Shown: in pieces, positions 10,622 to 22,411 of the stretch
How positions within the stretch are numbered: position 1 is the stretch's first letter
Layout of the letters: every line of letters starts with the position of its first letter
From: Hygrophila difformis
Lineage: Eukaryota > Streptophyta > Magnoliopsida > Lamiales > Acanthaceae
Reading direction: 5' to 3'
NCBI GenBank assembly: GCA_030278955.1
Contig: JAOANR010000008.1
Coordinates: forward strand, 41,337,301-41,401,300
Length of the DNA: 64,000 bases
Position numbers and translations under genes: made by a program
Notes under the pieces: model-generated
Seen by the model: only the letters and a program-made list of their open reading frames with translations
Told to the model about the DNA's origin: nothing
The model's database searches: none

Positions 10622-12788
10622 TGTAACACCCCCATCTTCCCTAAGGATGCAGCGGAAGAAAAGTGCGGGAACAATGGGTGGGGTGCTACCGCCACGTATT
10701 CCGGACCGCCCGAAATACGCTAAGGCTAAAAATAATGAGTGCAGAACATCAGAGTTTAATGCATATGCTAACCAATTCCCGGGCAAGTTAGCATATACTC
10801 TGCACAAAAGCTTATAATAGCGTAAAAGTATAAGAATAAGCTTAACAAAAATGTTTGGTATAGCATAACCAAACGGAGGAACGCATTCCTCAAATGAGCT
10901 CAATGATAGGAATGGAATAAATCCATGGAAAGTTTACTTTAAAAGAGGTTGCACCTCGCATTTCAAAAATATTGTAAAAAGGGGTTGACCATCTCGTAGT
11001 ACAAAAAAAAATTAACACTGTTAAACACGAAATGCATTGTTTGAACAGTGGGGCACCATGTTTGCATAAACGGCATAAAACCCAAATATTTATTTATGCT
11101 CGATACATAATTCCCAAGGCTTCATAAAATTTGTCTTTGCCCTATAAAAATTTATCTATGCCAAGAAATAAGTTCTAACCCCAGAGGGGATTTTTTTTTT
11201 TAAAGAAATATTCATTTTTATAAATATTACCCCGTACCGTGCCCGTGCAAAAAATGCTCTATCGAACCTTGCAGATCTGAAACCTGAAAGGAAATGGTAA
11301 CAAGTGTAGAGTCAGCGAAAACAATCGCTGAGTAAGTAGAAGTTTACTCCCGGAGGAGATAGGGTAGCAGAAATAATTTAAAGACAACAGTTATGGTCAT
11401 AGTATGCTAAAACGAGAATAATTCATACATAAAGTCAATATTAATCTAAATCCCGGGAAAAGATAATACAGCAATATGCGTTACCGAAATTTAAGTATTT
11501 CAGCCACCGTGTGTGGGGTTCCGCTCTAGGGCTCTAGTCCCACTCGAAGGTGGGGTCCCTGTTTTGTCGGACTCAAGTCCCACATGCACTCAAGGGTGTG
11601 GGGGAGGTAAGAAATTTCCTCAAGCCCACTATGAGATTAGACCATAGCGCCGAGCTGTGAGTCCCAATAGTCCCCGTGTGGCGATTAAGTGCATAACAGC
11701 GTGGGAGTTGGACAGCTGCGACCTATGGCACCTCGCTCATCCCCGTAACAATGAGCTCAAAAATCCGTAGGATTTTGTGAATAGTTGCGAACATCATAAA
11801 GCACAGTAAAATGGCATACCAATAATCAAAAAACAGTAGGGAGCTATAAGCATAAATTTAAAATAATAAAGCGGTAGTAAAAATTATGCTTAAGCTAAAA
11901 TAAATTTGGGCTTTACTCCAAAGAGTAAAAATCTACTTACCGTCACCATGGGGAGAATGGAACTCAACACAAGCACAGGCCTACGAGCAGATATCCTTGT
12001 ACAGCTACTTGACTAGCAAAATTTAATACCAACTTAGTATACCATAATAGTATTCTAACAGGAATAATAACTAAAAATTCCCAACTTAAATAAATCTTAC
12101 CCGGAATACTCTCACGAACTAGCTACTTGCACTATTCTTTACTGAGCTCTAAAACTCCTTGGCTTGCATCGAAAATCCCACTCAAAATTCCACTACTAAA
12201 ATATCTCTAACAATGCTATTTAAATTTCCCACAAGCATTAAACTAAACTATACTAAACCAAACTAAACAATGGAAATATAGAAAATTGAATGTGGAATAA
12301 GTGAGAAGTTGAGGGAAATGGCGTGGGAATGGGTTAGGAGAATGGCTCATATATATAGGCACACCAATGTCCTATTTCCAGGTAAAAAATAAAACAATTC
12401 TCCCTTTTCTTGATCCCCTTGCTGCGCATGTTTCCTCATATTTACCCTGCCCACCATTTAATGTTTCTGATGTCAAGTTCAGTAGTCCTTTTCCTTCCCA
12501 TTTTAAAAATATTTGTCTCCACTCACCCCCTCCTTTTCAGACACCGCGTGTCCTTCCCTGCTCATTTACAGCCTTTTGGCTTTTCTTTTCCTCACCCTTA
12601 GAGTAGCTCCAGCGGTAGGCGCAAGGAGGCGGCGACGGCGGCAACCAGGCTCAGCGGTGGCGGCACGCGTCGGAGAAGAGGCCGGCAGTGGCTAGGCGGT
12701 GGCGGCCTTCTTCCTCCTCTCCTTCTTCTCTTCCCCTCTCTTCCTCTCGTCCTATGTTCTTCTTTCTATTTGGCTATGTTCTTCTGCG
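10622..12788 (-). repeat. C-type LTR, copy 1, left part
   Basis: Begins TGTAACACCCCCATCTTCCC. A different LTR family from A/B/D, but with the same plan: acceptor-like CTGAAAGGAAATGG (11,284), a hairpin with arms CAGCGA/TCGCTG (11,313-11,330), GAGTAAGT, an array of GGGCTCTAGTCCC-like units (11,500-11,760), donor ACTTAC (11,935-11,940), a TATA box (12,346-12,359) and a GC-rich, CGG-repeat stretch near 12,600-12,720. An LTR fragment interrupts it at about 12,789. Its presumed right end (14,341-15,179) lies across the gap. Confidence 0.85.
12346..12359 (-). promoter_or_regulatory. TATA box of C-type LTR
   Basis: CCTATATATATGAG on the minus strand, with the donor ACTTAC about 410 bp downstream in element sense. 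This is the likely Pol II promoter of the element; copy 2 has the same at 43,876-43,889. Confidence 0.55.
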
Positions 12789-13355
12789 GTATGCAAGTAT
12801 CATAAAAAGCGATAAAACAATGTTTAATAATTCCATCCCCCAATGCACATGCTATGCATTATCTCCGTACTCTGAAAGAAAGAGAAAAACAACAATTTTA
12901 TCAGTATATAAAATACTGAGTAAGTCGATCCTAACATAGCAATAAAGGGGTTTAATTAAATAATTAAGTTTTCTCCTAGGCATGCATACAAAAATATTCC
13001 ATTTACCAATTAAAAATAATTAATTTAGTCGTATACTTGAACATGCATTAAATTCATAAATAATAATTTAACATGTTATAAAATTTAAGACAAACTTAAA
13101 TGCAAAATTTAAAGACAAGAATAAATAAATAAATACATAAAAAGTATTAAATCTTTTAATTTTTCCCGCTACGTCCCGTTTCTCAATATTTAGTGTAGCC
13201 GGTCATCCGGCGGCCGCAGCCGTTTCGTATTTCCAAGTATCTCACGATTGCATCGCAATCTCATCAAGTATAGCCGGTCATCCGGCGGCCGCAACCGTAT
13301 CTGCCATACACCAAACACTCCGGAGCCTCGAAAAACCCATACGGAAAATCCCGAG
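12789..13355 (-). repeat. LTR fragment related to LTR B, inside the C LTR
   Basis: Matches LTR B from about 255 bp inside its left end (from TATGCAGTATCATAAAA) and runs to CCGAG, where a D LTR is inserted. It includes the CTG acceptor, hairpin and CCGG/CGGCCGC units. Confidence 0.85.
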
Positions 13356-13840
13356 TGTAACACCCCGGATTTGATAACCCAGGCCGAGGTGTCATCGCCG
13401 CACCTCCCTAGCAAGACACGGTTTCTCCGAGCTTGCTAAAGAGATGCAAGGCTAAAGGTGTTGGAAAAAGTCTTAAAGTAAGTCCGGAATTACTTAAAAA
13501 TAATAATGTGGTATCATCCATACATGATAAAAATAATAAGTTGCAGCGGAAATTTAAAAATGGGTCGACATGGCCAAAACTCGGGTCAACAAGCCCGTAT
13601 GCAAGTCATGTAAAATAAATAACTAAATGTCCAAAGTAATCCCCCGATGCATGATCATGCTCCGTACTCTGTAATGGAAAAATAAACAACAGGTTTTATC
13701 AGTATATAAAATACTGAGTAAGTTACTTCCTAACGTAACGATAAAGGGGTTTTAAAAAGATTATTTAATTAATTTAAAACTTATACTTTTACTCAGGCTT
13801 AAATTTAAATATTAAAAATTCGTAATCTTACTTGCTGCGG
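13356..13840 (-). repeat. LTR of element D, copy 1 (cut by assembly gap)
   Basis: TGTAACACCCCGGATTTG preceded by CCGAG, the same junction as complete element D at 44,862-44,867. 485 bp are present; the sequence stops at the Ns after TTGCTGCGG. Confidence 0.9.
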
Positions 13841-14340
13841 NNNNNNNNNNNNNNNNNNNNNNNNNNNNNNNNNNNNNNNNNNNNNNNNNNNNNNNNNNNN
13901 NNNNNNNNNNNNNNNNNNNNNNNNNNNNNNNNNNNNNNNNNNNNNNNNNNNNNNNNNNNNNNNNNNNNNNNNNNNNNNNNNNNNNNNNNNNNNNNNNNNN
14001 NNNNNNNNNNNNNNNNNNNNNNNNNNNNNNNNNNNNNNNNNNNNNNNNNNNNNNNNNNNNNNNNNNNNNNNNNNNNNNNNNNNNNNNNNNNNNNNNNNNN
14101 NNNNNNNNNNNNNNNNNNNNNNNNNNNNNNNNNNNNNNNNNNNNNNNNNNNNNNNNNNNNNNNNNNNNNNNNNNNNNNNNNNNNNNNNNNNNNNNNNNNN
14201 NNNNNNNNNNNNNNNNNNNNNNNNNNNNNNNNNNNNNNNNNNNNNNNNNNNNNNNNNNNNNNNNNNNNNNNNNNNNNNNNNNNNNNNNNNNNNNNNNNNN
14301 NNNNNNNNNNNNNNNNNNNNNNNNNNNNNNNNNNNNNNNN
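13841..14340. other. Assembly gap (500 N)
   Basis: Exactly 500 Ns, a conventional placeholder for a join of unknown length. Left and right sequence are not continuous with each other in the uninterrupted copy at 45,352. Confidence 0.98.
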
Positions 14341-15179
14341 TGGCCGGATTGGTATTGAGATGGTGGCCGGACTGTTTTGGGGTGGTGGTGCGGCCGGGAA
14401 TTGGTTTTGGGATTTGGGAAAAAACAGTGGCGTTTGTGGTGGTAGCGGCGGCAGGGGCCGCGAGGTGGTGGTTTTGGGGCCGGAAATGAAATGAGAGGGT
14501 GGGAAATGGTGGTTCAGTGTGGTGGCCTGCCGGCCGGCGGGCGGCGCCGGGCGAAGCCCCGGCGATGGCAGCGCCGGAGGTGGGCGGCGGCAGTCAAGGG
14601 AAATTAGGGTTACGGTTACTTGTGTGCTTGGGCCAAATCCTGATGGGCTTTGGACTTTTTTTCTTTAAAAATCTCTTTGCTTATTATTTATTGTGGCCCA
14701 ATTGCTAATCTAATGGACCATGGTTAAACATTACTCATGGACTTAATTAGATGGGGCTAAATATTCTCTTAATGCTTAATTTTGACTTAATAATTTATCG
14801 GACTTAATTTGCTAATTGGTTTAGTTCCATTGTCCAATAAATCAAGATTCTAAATTTTCCACTCCGGGCCAGTCATGTATTATAACTTGGACAACAGTTA
14901 ATTCCCAACAATTTAATTGAGTCGAGCGTTTTAATTAAATTGTATGCATTAGCCGTGTAATAATTCTTATGCTTAATTATTGTTAAATCCAACATTCATT
15001 AATTAATGGGGGTTAGAGGTATTATTCAAGAATTTAATTTAAACGTAGCCTATAGCTTAAGGAAGACTCGAATAATTCTATTTAAATCTTCTAAGGCCTT
15101 TTAACAACTATTTATTTTCAAATTCTGGTTCGTTACTATTACTAATAATTTTTGTTTTAAAATTTTACGGTGTGTTATA
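14341..15179 (-). repeat. C/E-type LTR, right end (3' LTR of element E)
   Basis: GC-rich, G-biased U3 sequence (14,341-14,600), then AT-rich DNA ending TTTTACGGTGTGTTATA. The same terminus occurs at 29,935. It is directly followed by a polypurine tract and hairpin, so it is the 3' LTR of the element to its right. The terminus is TA rather than the usual CA. Confidence 0.8.
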
Positions 15180-15217
15180 GTCTACCCTCCTTAAAATAAG
15201 GCTTCGTCCTCGAAGCC
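15180..15217 (-). promoter_or_regulatory. Polypurine tract and adjacent hairpin of element E
   Basis: On the minus strand, hairpin arms GGCTTCG/CGAAGCC (15,200-15,217, loop AGGA) precede CTTATTTTAAGGAGGGTAGA and then the LTR. The tract primes second-strand DNA synthesis. The hairpin lies about 90 nt after the pol stop, so it is non-coding here. Confidence 0.75.
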
Positions 15218-15302
15218 ATGCGAATGATAATGGAAAACTCGATACTTCATAAGTACTTCAATTTAAAACAGCGTACGATCGTAACATAGTACAGTCGAGT
15301 CC

Positions 15303-16186
15303 CTATTCGTCCCTAAACTCGCCAAATAGATCTGGATACTTATCCCTCATGTCGGCTTCGACTTCCCACGTGGCATCCTTCACGTCATGTCTTGAACCAC
15401 TGCACCTTCACCATCCGGATCGATTTCCGCCTCGTGGGTCCTTTCTTTTGAATCCAGGATTTGCACGGGTCTCTCTTCATATGTCAGGTTCTCGTCCAGC
15501 TCGATTATTTTCCGGTATCACTTTCCCTCCTGGGGTCCTGATGATACTCCTTGAGTTGGGATACGTGGAAATACGTTATGGGACCCTAGATAATTCCTGT
15601 GGTAGAGCCAACCTGTAAGGCAGTGGTCCATTTCTTGCGGATATCTCAAAGGGTCCCAATATATCTAGGACTCAGTTTACCAGCGCTTGCCAAATCTCAT
15701 CATGCCTTTCATTGGAGACACTTTAAGAAGTGTTCTTATCCCAAATTTCGTACTCGCCAATCCTCCGATGCTTGTCGGCATACGTTTTCTGTCTATCCTG
15801 TGTCGCTTTAATCCGTTGTTGGACCGTCTCAATATCTTTCTCGACTCCTCGATCATTGGGGGGTCCAACTTGGACCGGGTTCGTTCTTCTCAAACCAACA
15901 CAGTGGACTACGGCACTTTCTCCCGTACATTGCCTCAAATGGCGCCATTCCCGATGCTAGCATGTTAGCTATTTTTATATGAAAACTTGATTAACGCCAG
16001 ATGCTTTTCCTAGCTACCTCCGAACTCCAGGACGCACGATCTCAACATGTCCTCCTAAACTTTGGATGGTCCTTTCGGTCTGACCGTCGGTAGTCGGGCG
16101 AAAGGCCGTGCTTAAATTAAGCTTAGTGCCAAGTGCCTCTTGAAGCTTCGTCCAAAAAATTCGAAAGTGAATCGCCCATCACGATC
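15303..16186 (-). pseudogene. pol: Integrase C-terminal half and chromodomain of element E
   Basis: Picks up exactly where the integrase at 19,456 breaks off. Broken frames read DGRFTFEFF, then [15 protein letters not shown] (integrase FHPQTDGQ region), [46 protein letters not shown], and near the end a chromodomain-like PVQILDSKER...MVKVQWFKH...DATWEVEADMRDKYPDLF, with TAG at 15,303. At least three frameshifts and stops break it. In chromoviruses this tail directs integration to marked chromatin. Its Tyr-poor cage is as known for group II chromodomains. Confidence 0.85.
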
Positions 16187-19100
16187 TGTAACACCCCGGA
16201 TTTGATAACCCAGGCCGGGATGCCACCGCCACAACCTCCCAAGCAAGACACGAGTTCATTCGAGCTCGCTTGAGAGATGCAAGGCTAAAGGTATTTCAAA
16301 ATAAATTAAAAGCAAGCCCAAAAAGATTTATTTTAAAGTTACATAGTATAATCCACACAAAATAAAATAAGTCGCAGCGGAAAATTTAAATATGGGCCGA
16401 CATGGGCCAAAACGCAGCGGGTAATTTAAGTATAACAAGATATAACATTCACAACTATTAATTTAATTCCCGAGCCCCCATTATGCGTGCATGCTCATGC
16501 CATTTCTTCATACTCTGTAAAAAAAATGAAACAACGTTTTTATCAGTATATAAAATACTGAGTAAGTTAATTCTTAACATAACAATAATGAGTTTTAAAA
16601 TATACTTAATAAAAATTCTCCTTTTTTACTCATGCACATTTTATAATATAAAAATGTATTTTGTCCAACATTAATAATAAGAATTTAACTGCATGATTCT
16701 AAACGTAAGGAGATGTACACAAATACTAAGTATATAAATTTTTAGAAATTTAACAAAAGGAATTTACTATGAGTCAAAGGGTTTCATAATTCATGGGATA
16801 GATTATAGGTCTCGCATAGCTAATATTTCATTCTTCTACTTTTGTTTCCACTTGGGGCACTTATGTCCACAAGTCTTACAAATCACCATTCGCTAGGGCT
16901 CTTATGTCCACAAGCCTCATGGTCGATATTTCACTAGGGCTCTTATGTCCTCTAGTCGAAACGCTTGGGCTCTTATGTCCACAAGCCTCAAATCAATATT
17001 TCACTAGGGCTCTTATGTCCGCTAGTCGTACGCTTGGGCCCTTATGTCCACAAGCCTCATAATTAATGCTTCACTAGGGCTCTTATGTCCGCTAGTCGTA
17101 CGCTTGGGCTCTTATGTCCACAAGCCTCATAATTTATGTTTCACTAGGGCTCTTATGTCCGCTAGTCGTACGCTTGGGCTCTTATGTCCACAAGCCCACA
17201 TAATCAAGATTTCATAGTTCCCAATTCGATCATAAATCATAATGTTTTCAAAATTGTTGAAAGTGTCGCAAGGAAAGTTTTCCATAAATCTCAAGGTTTA
17301 GTAAGCGCACACGTCGCAGATTACGCCTTTTGTTTCAAAAATTCATTCTTAAGGCGATCACTATGAAATTTACTCAGTGTACCAACGACACCCTAACGAA
17401 CAACTTTCGTGTTTTAGGTTTCTCCAAATCAGGTAAGGAAACAAGTCAAATTTTGCAATCTTCATAAAACGCATAATCTGCCAATTCTTCCAGTAACAGC
17501 GCAATGTTTTTAAAACACATTTTCTACCTAGTAAACGAACTCCAAAAATTATGAAAATTTACGGGCACGTACATGACACAAAAATGAACAAGTTCTATTA
17601 GAGGTATTTTGGTCCGAAAACACTCCGGATCAGATCAGATCCGCGCATCAAGTTCAGTTAGGAAATCTTTCCTATTTCTTTTTAAAACACAGAATATTCA
17701 GGTCGAGTTCGAGGGTCCAAACGTTAACGAAAATTTACGAAATTTTACAGACACATTCTAGAGATTGTTTTCTACAACTTCCATTTTTACATCAAAGATT
17801 AGTTTCGATGGATCCATTAGAAAAACGTCAAAGAAGTCGGACATGAAATTCTGTCAGCTTTTTCGGGTTTGAAGAATTACTCAGAAAATACCAGATCGGA
17901 TTTGACAGACCAAACGTCCGATGAAAAATTCTGAAATTTAACACGATATACTTTAACTCATTAGGAACAAGTTTGTAGTTTTAAGTTTCTCCGTTTGAAA
18001 TCTCCAAAAGGGCTTAAAAGTTGGATTTCAGAAAGCCGCGCGTAGGGAGCGTTTTTGGGACAGATTTTCGTACGTTGACTATAACTTGCATTACATTCGA
18101 TTTTAGGGACACCAAAACGGTTATGAGAAGAATCAACTTACTGTATCTAAGATCTAAAGTCTTAGATTTCGTCGGGATGGCCTCCGGAGTCCGGCAAAGC
18201 GTCCAATCTACTCGTCTCTTTCTCATCGTCCCGATTTGTGAATACAAGAGCGAAAAACTAAAGTTAGGATTCTAGATTCGATTAGGGAACCATGATCTAA
18301 GATTGAAATCTATCCCTTACCACCACACAAGGTCTGAAAGTTTCTTGCCTCGTCCGAATCGCCGCTTCCTTCGTCGGAATGGTCCTTGGATGCTCAAAAC
18401 TCTAGGGTTTCTTTGTGATGGGTGAAAATGAGAGTGGTTTGAGTGGGGAAGAGGGGGTGGACGGTTTTGGGGGCTGGAAAGGGGTACAAAAGGAGTATAA
18501 AATCTGACCATAACTCCCCCCTACCATCCTAGGTAAGTTACCATAGTTTTCGGTCGAAATTTGGCAAGAAATCACGTGTTTCCATTCTTTGTCCGCGTCT
18601 ATCCATTTTGCTGCTGTGTTGGCGCGGTGTGTTTGGCGCGGGGTTAGGCCAAACCCCGCACGGAGGAGCGCGCGGCCCTGGTCTGGGCCGTGCATCCGGA
18701 CTGGGCCGTGCGATCCCGTCGGGCCTTTTCTCCTCTCTTTCGGGTTTCTATCCTCCTACATTTTCGGGCTCGATTTTTCGGGGTCATTCTCGGATTATAA
18801 ATTCTTATCTTATATTTATTTCGACTTGAAATTGATTTCCGTTTTTGAAATCTTAAGTCCGTCGGTTTTGGATTTGTCGGCTTCTAATTCGTCGTCTTTT
18901 GACTCCCGTGTAATAATTTATCTAATTAAATTATTTCTGACTTCACGGGTTCTTGGAATTAAAATTCTTTTCCTTCTTGAATTTAATTCCGATTCTTTTA
19001 ACTTGATTCATGGAATTTCTTCGGCTTCCTTTCCCTCTTTTATTCCATTTTGAATTTTGGATTCTATCGGCGTTTCATTTCCGAGCAATAATTTGTTTGT

Positions 19101-19455
19101 GATAAATTAGTTTTCTTCTCGGAGATATTTCAACCTTGATCGGATAAAGAAATAAATTTGATTCCTTGAACGCCGATAAAAATCCCGGTATTACAGTCTA
19201 CCCCCCCTTAAGCATCAACTTCGTCCTCGAAGGTTGTGTTTCGGCTTTTATTATTTATTATTTTGTGATATTGTGTTATTGAATTATTGTTTGATTGTTG
19301 ATTGTTTGTTGTTTGATTATTGTTTGACTGAACCCAGAATTGAAATTTCCAAGTTGCCTACGTACCCTGTGAAGGGATCAGTCATTACGTAGTTCAAAAC
19401 AATTCGAATGTGTTTATTTTATTGATTTGGAATACATAATATTCGGGTGGTTACA
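16187..19455 (-). repeat. Solo LTR H (3.27 kb) inserted in the integrase of element E
   Basis: TGTAACACC at 16,187, GGTTACA at 19,455, flanked by the target duplication CGATC (16,182-16,186 and 19,456-19,460). It splits integrase codons SDR/DGRF exactly. No internal region is present, so it is a solo LTR from LTR-LTR recombination. The GGGTATTACA-like end used by LTRs B and D occurs inside it (19,195), followed by a polypurine-tract complement (19,197-19,211) and hairpin (19,215-19,235). Those signals therefore lie within this LTR, and the true end is 260 bp further on. It also has a hairpin at 16,544-16,560, a donor ACTTAC near 18,137 and a GC-rich block near 18,610-18,720. Confidence 0.93.
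16849..17201. repeat. Minisatellite of about 69-bp units in solo LTR H
   Basis: Alternating half-units CTTGGGCTCTTATGTCCACA-AG and CTAGGGCTCTTATGTCCGCT-AG, about 35 bp each, pair into 69-70-bp repeats, roughly four complete. Each half-unit can fold (CTTG/CAAG or CTAG/CTAG ends). The array sits where LTRs A, B and D carry other hairpin repeats. Confidence 0.9.
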
Positions 19456-20249
19456 CGATCCGACACGATGTCCTGCGGGACTCCGTGTCTTCTTACCACG
19501 TTCTCCACGTAGGCTTTTGCTAACTGTTCCATGCTCCACTTCTCTCGCATAGGTATGAAGATAGCAGCCTTGGTTAATCTGTCGACGATAACCCATATTT
19601 TATCGTATCCCGATGGCGTCCTAGGCAGTCCCGAGACGAAGTCCATCGAGATACTATCCCACTTCCATGTTGGAATTTCTAAAGGTTTCACCAACCCGAT
19701 GGGTTTCTTCCTTTCCTCCTTAACCTTTTGACAGATAGGGCATTTCTCAACGAAGTCTGCCACTTCCTTCTTCATTCGAGGCCACCAAAAATGTTCCCTC
19801 AGATCTTTGTACAACTTGTCTCCTCCAGGGTGAACAGAGTATGGTGTGTCGTGCCTTTCCTCCAAAATCTTCCTCTTCAGTTCGGCACATGCCTGTGGTA
19901 TGCACCAACGTCCTCGAAACTTAATACATCCATCCGCCTCAACCTGGAAGTCAGTTGGCTTCCCTTGTTCAATCTTGGCCTTTATCCTTTCCAATTTAAT
20001 ATCTCCTGGTTGACTTGCCCGAATCTCCTCAAAGAAATCTGGCCGAATTGCGACTGTGCTAAACAGTCTTGCCGGTGTGCCCTCGTACACTAACTCGATT
20101 CCAAATTTGGCTATTTCTCGGTACAACTCTGGGGGTAAGACCTTCATACTTGCCATGTGTGTAGATTTTCGGCTAAGTGCATCGGCTACGACATTTGCCT
20201 TACCCTCGTGGTAGGGAATGTCCAGATCATAATCTTTAATTAATTCCAA
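19456..20249 (-). pseudogene. pol: Integrase N-terminal half of element E
   Basis: Continues the RNase H frame directly after an in-frame TGA (20,250-20,252): LELIKDYDLDIPYHEGKANV, ADALSRK, then the H-H-C-C zinc domain (HDTPYSVHPGGDKLYKDLRE, KCPICQKVK), then the catalytic core with WDSISMDFVSGLP (first Asp) and GVPQDIVSDR (second Asp), where H interrupts. No frameshift is seen within this piece. Integrase joins the cDNA to the chromosome. Confidence 0.92.
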
Positions 20250-20609
20250 TCACCTCCTCTGTCGCATATTTAACTCCTTCTGAGTAAAAATATACTTTAG
20301 ACTCTTGTGGTCGGTATAAACCTTGCATTTCCGCCCATACAAGTAATGCCTCCATATTTTCAGTGCGAACACGACCGCTGCTAATTCCAGGTCGTGTGTG
20401 GGGTAATTCTCCTCGTGAGGTCTCAGCTGTCGGGACGCATAAGCTATTACTTTCCCGAGCTGCATCAGGACACACCCCAGTCCGTTTTTCGATGCGTCGC
20501 TATACACCTCAAAATCATCCCTGTCTGTAGGAAGTGTTAGGACAGGAGTCGTAGTCAACCTCTTCTTCAATGTCTCGAACGCGGCATTGCACTCCGGTGT
20601 CCATATCAA
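20250..20609 (-). pseudogene. pol: RNase H domain of element E pol
   Basis: [39 protein letters not shown] (first catalytic Asp), [20 protein letters not shown] (Glu), [14 protein letters not shown] (Asp), as in Ty3/gypsy RT-RNase H. It is out of frame with the RT piece to its right (a shift near 20,605) and ends in TGA at a place where relatives have Trp (RRWLELIKDYD). RNase H degrades the RNA strand during reverse transcription. Confidence 0.92.
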
Positions 20610-21872
20610 CCTTGCTTCCCTTTTTCAAGTTCTGCGTCAACGGTCTAGCAATCTTGAAGAAGTCCTTCACAAAACGCCTGTAGTATCCTGCTAAACCGAG
20701 GAAGCTTCTTATCTCAGTTTGCGAGGTCGGAATAGGCCATTCGGCCACTGCGGATACCTTGGCCGGATCTACCGAAATTCCTTCGGCTGAAACATTTTGT
20801 CCAAGGAAGGACACTTTGCTTAGCCAGAACTCGCACTTTGACAATTTTGCATATAACTGGTGGTCCCTCAATATTGTCAAAACCTTACGTAAGTGTTCTT
20901 CGTGTTCGCGCTTCCCTTTTGAGTAGATCAGAATATCGTCGATGAACACCACTACGCAAATGTCTAGTAGTTCGCGGAAAACGTCTTCATCAAGCTCATG
21001 AATACTGCTGGGGCATTGGTCAATCTGAAAGACATTACCGTAAATTCATAATGCCCGTATCTGGTTCGGAAAGCCGTCTTCGGAATGTCCTCTTCGGCTA
21101 CCCTCAGCTGATGATATCCTGATCTCAGATCGATCTTTGAGAACGTCCTTGCTCCTTTTAGTTGATCGAACAGATCGTCGATCCTCGGCAGAGGATACTT
21201 GTTCTTAATGGTCACCTGGTTCAATCCTCGGTAGTCTATACAGAGTCGCATACTACCATCCTTCTTGCTGACGAACAGCACCGGGGCTCCCCATAGTGAT
21301 GTGCTTGGCCTGATGTAACCCTTATCAAGTAATTCTTCCAGTTGTTCCTTCAATTCCTTGCTCTCTGCAGGTGCCATCCAGTACGGGGCTTTAGTCACAG
21401 GTTGGGTTCCTGGTGCCAAATCAATTGTAAATTCTATCCCTCTGTGTGGTGGCATCCCCGGAATCTCGTCTGGAAATACATCCGGATAATCACGTACGAC
21501 TGGGATCTGTTCGAGGTCAAATCCCTCTGCTTGCTTGTCCTCTACATGGCAGAGATAGACTGGATATCCTTTGTTTGCCAACTCTGTCATCTTTAGAGCC
21601 GTGACAATCTTAATCCTCGGTTTTGGTGGTTCCGCATAAATAGACAATCTTTTCTTATTCGGGCCATACAAGGTCACCTTCTGTTGAGCGTAGTCAATTG
21701 TGGCCTTGTGACGAACCAACCAATCCATTCCCAAAATAACATCAAAGTCTTGCAAGTCGAACTTAATCAAGTTCGTTGCAAACTTGACCCCGTAGATAAG
21801 TATTGGAACGTTCATGTATCTCTGAGAGCAGTTTACGACTGTCCCATTAGGTAACGAAACGCCTAAGTTCAC
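20515..21872 (-). pseudogene. pol: Reverse transcriptase of element E (frameshifted)
   Basis: From [15 protein letters not shown] (protease C-terminal part, with [11 protein letters not shown]) through [72 protein letters not shown] and [16 protein letters not shown] frameshift near 20,960 moves the frame to [20 protein letters not shown] (catalytic FIDD box) and [15 protein letters not shown]. Active-site residues are present, but the two frames are not joined. The sequence is typical of plant gypsy RT. Confidence 0.92.
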
Positions 21873-22411
21873 TGCGCTAGGGCTCTAAATCCTAGTTTTT
21901 CCGCTTTCTTATTCGCTATAAAGGAATACGATGCTCCAGAATGAAACAAAACGTACGTGGCAGAATCTTTAACTGTGAACGTACCAGCTATGACATCATC
22001 ATTGTCTTGAAGGTCAGCTCGGTTCACCACATTCAGTCTCCCCTGATTGTTTCGAGCAGCTGGGGGAGGGTTCCTCTGATTGCGGCCCAGGTCTGGTTGC
22101 GGGTTCCTCTGCTTTCCTCTCAAACACGCCTCAGTCTGGTAACGAGGGTCCCTTTTGAGGTCATCTCGCAGCCTATTCACGTCCAAACGTATCCCACAGT
22201 CGTGGACCATATGACCACTGAGGCCACATCTGAAACAATCCCCAAATTGTGGGCAGGCTTGCATCCAGTGACGCCTGTTACATTTAGGGCAGGGTGTCGG
22301 AATAGGAGGTCGATTGTCATTCCTTAGATTGGGGCCTTTGTAGTTTTGTCGTTGGCCAGGGTTTCCCTTATCCTGTCTCCTTTCGAAGCGCTGCAGAGGA
22401 CTGTCCGACAT
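21869..22411 (-). pseudogene. gag-pol: Gag zinc knuckle and protease N-terminus of element E
   Basis: The frame continues gag after a shift near 22,390. It has CPKCNRRHWMQACPQFGDC, then the knuckle CFRCGLSGHMVHDC, an Arg/Gln/Pro-rich linker, NRADLQDNDDVIAGTF, then the protease site YVLFHSGASYSF. The catalytic Asp of DSG is His here, which alone should kill the protease. The frame stops at 21,869 and the remainder lies in the next frame. Confidence 0.9.

Larger units (their letters stand above)
5856..13840. repeat. Duplicated segment, copy 1 (about 8 kb)
   Basis: This stretch matches 37,401-45,352 almost base for base, offset about 31,530. It includes the B leader and 5' LTR, the C internal right part, the C LTR, an LTR fragment and the first 485 bp of LTR D. 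A 29-bp indel lies near 13,018. Copy 1 ends exactly at the N gap. Confidence 0.95.

Noticed and set aside
10394..10903. A 169-codon minus-strand ORF, repeated at 41,924-42,433
   Set aside because: It spans the primer-binding site and LTR boundary, has no domain or sensible composition, and its second copy is due to the segment duplication.
13832..14494. A 220-codon ORF across the N gap
   Set aside because: Mostly undetermined residues; created by translating Ns.
16849..17201. CRISPR-like array (regular repeats with short spacers)
   Set aside because: Eukaryotic LTR context, no cas genes, spacers nearly identical to one another; it is a minisatellite.
18589..19053. Plus-strand ORF of 154 codons in solo LTR H
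   Set aside because: Low-complexity Ser/Phe/Leu-rich product of AT-rich U3 sequence, with no relatives in the other LTRs beyond similar DNA.
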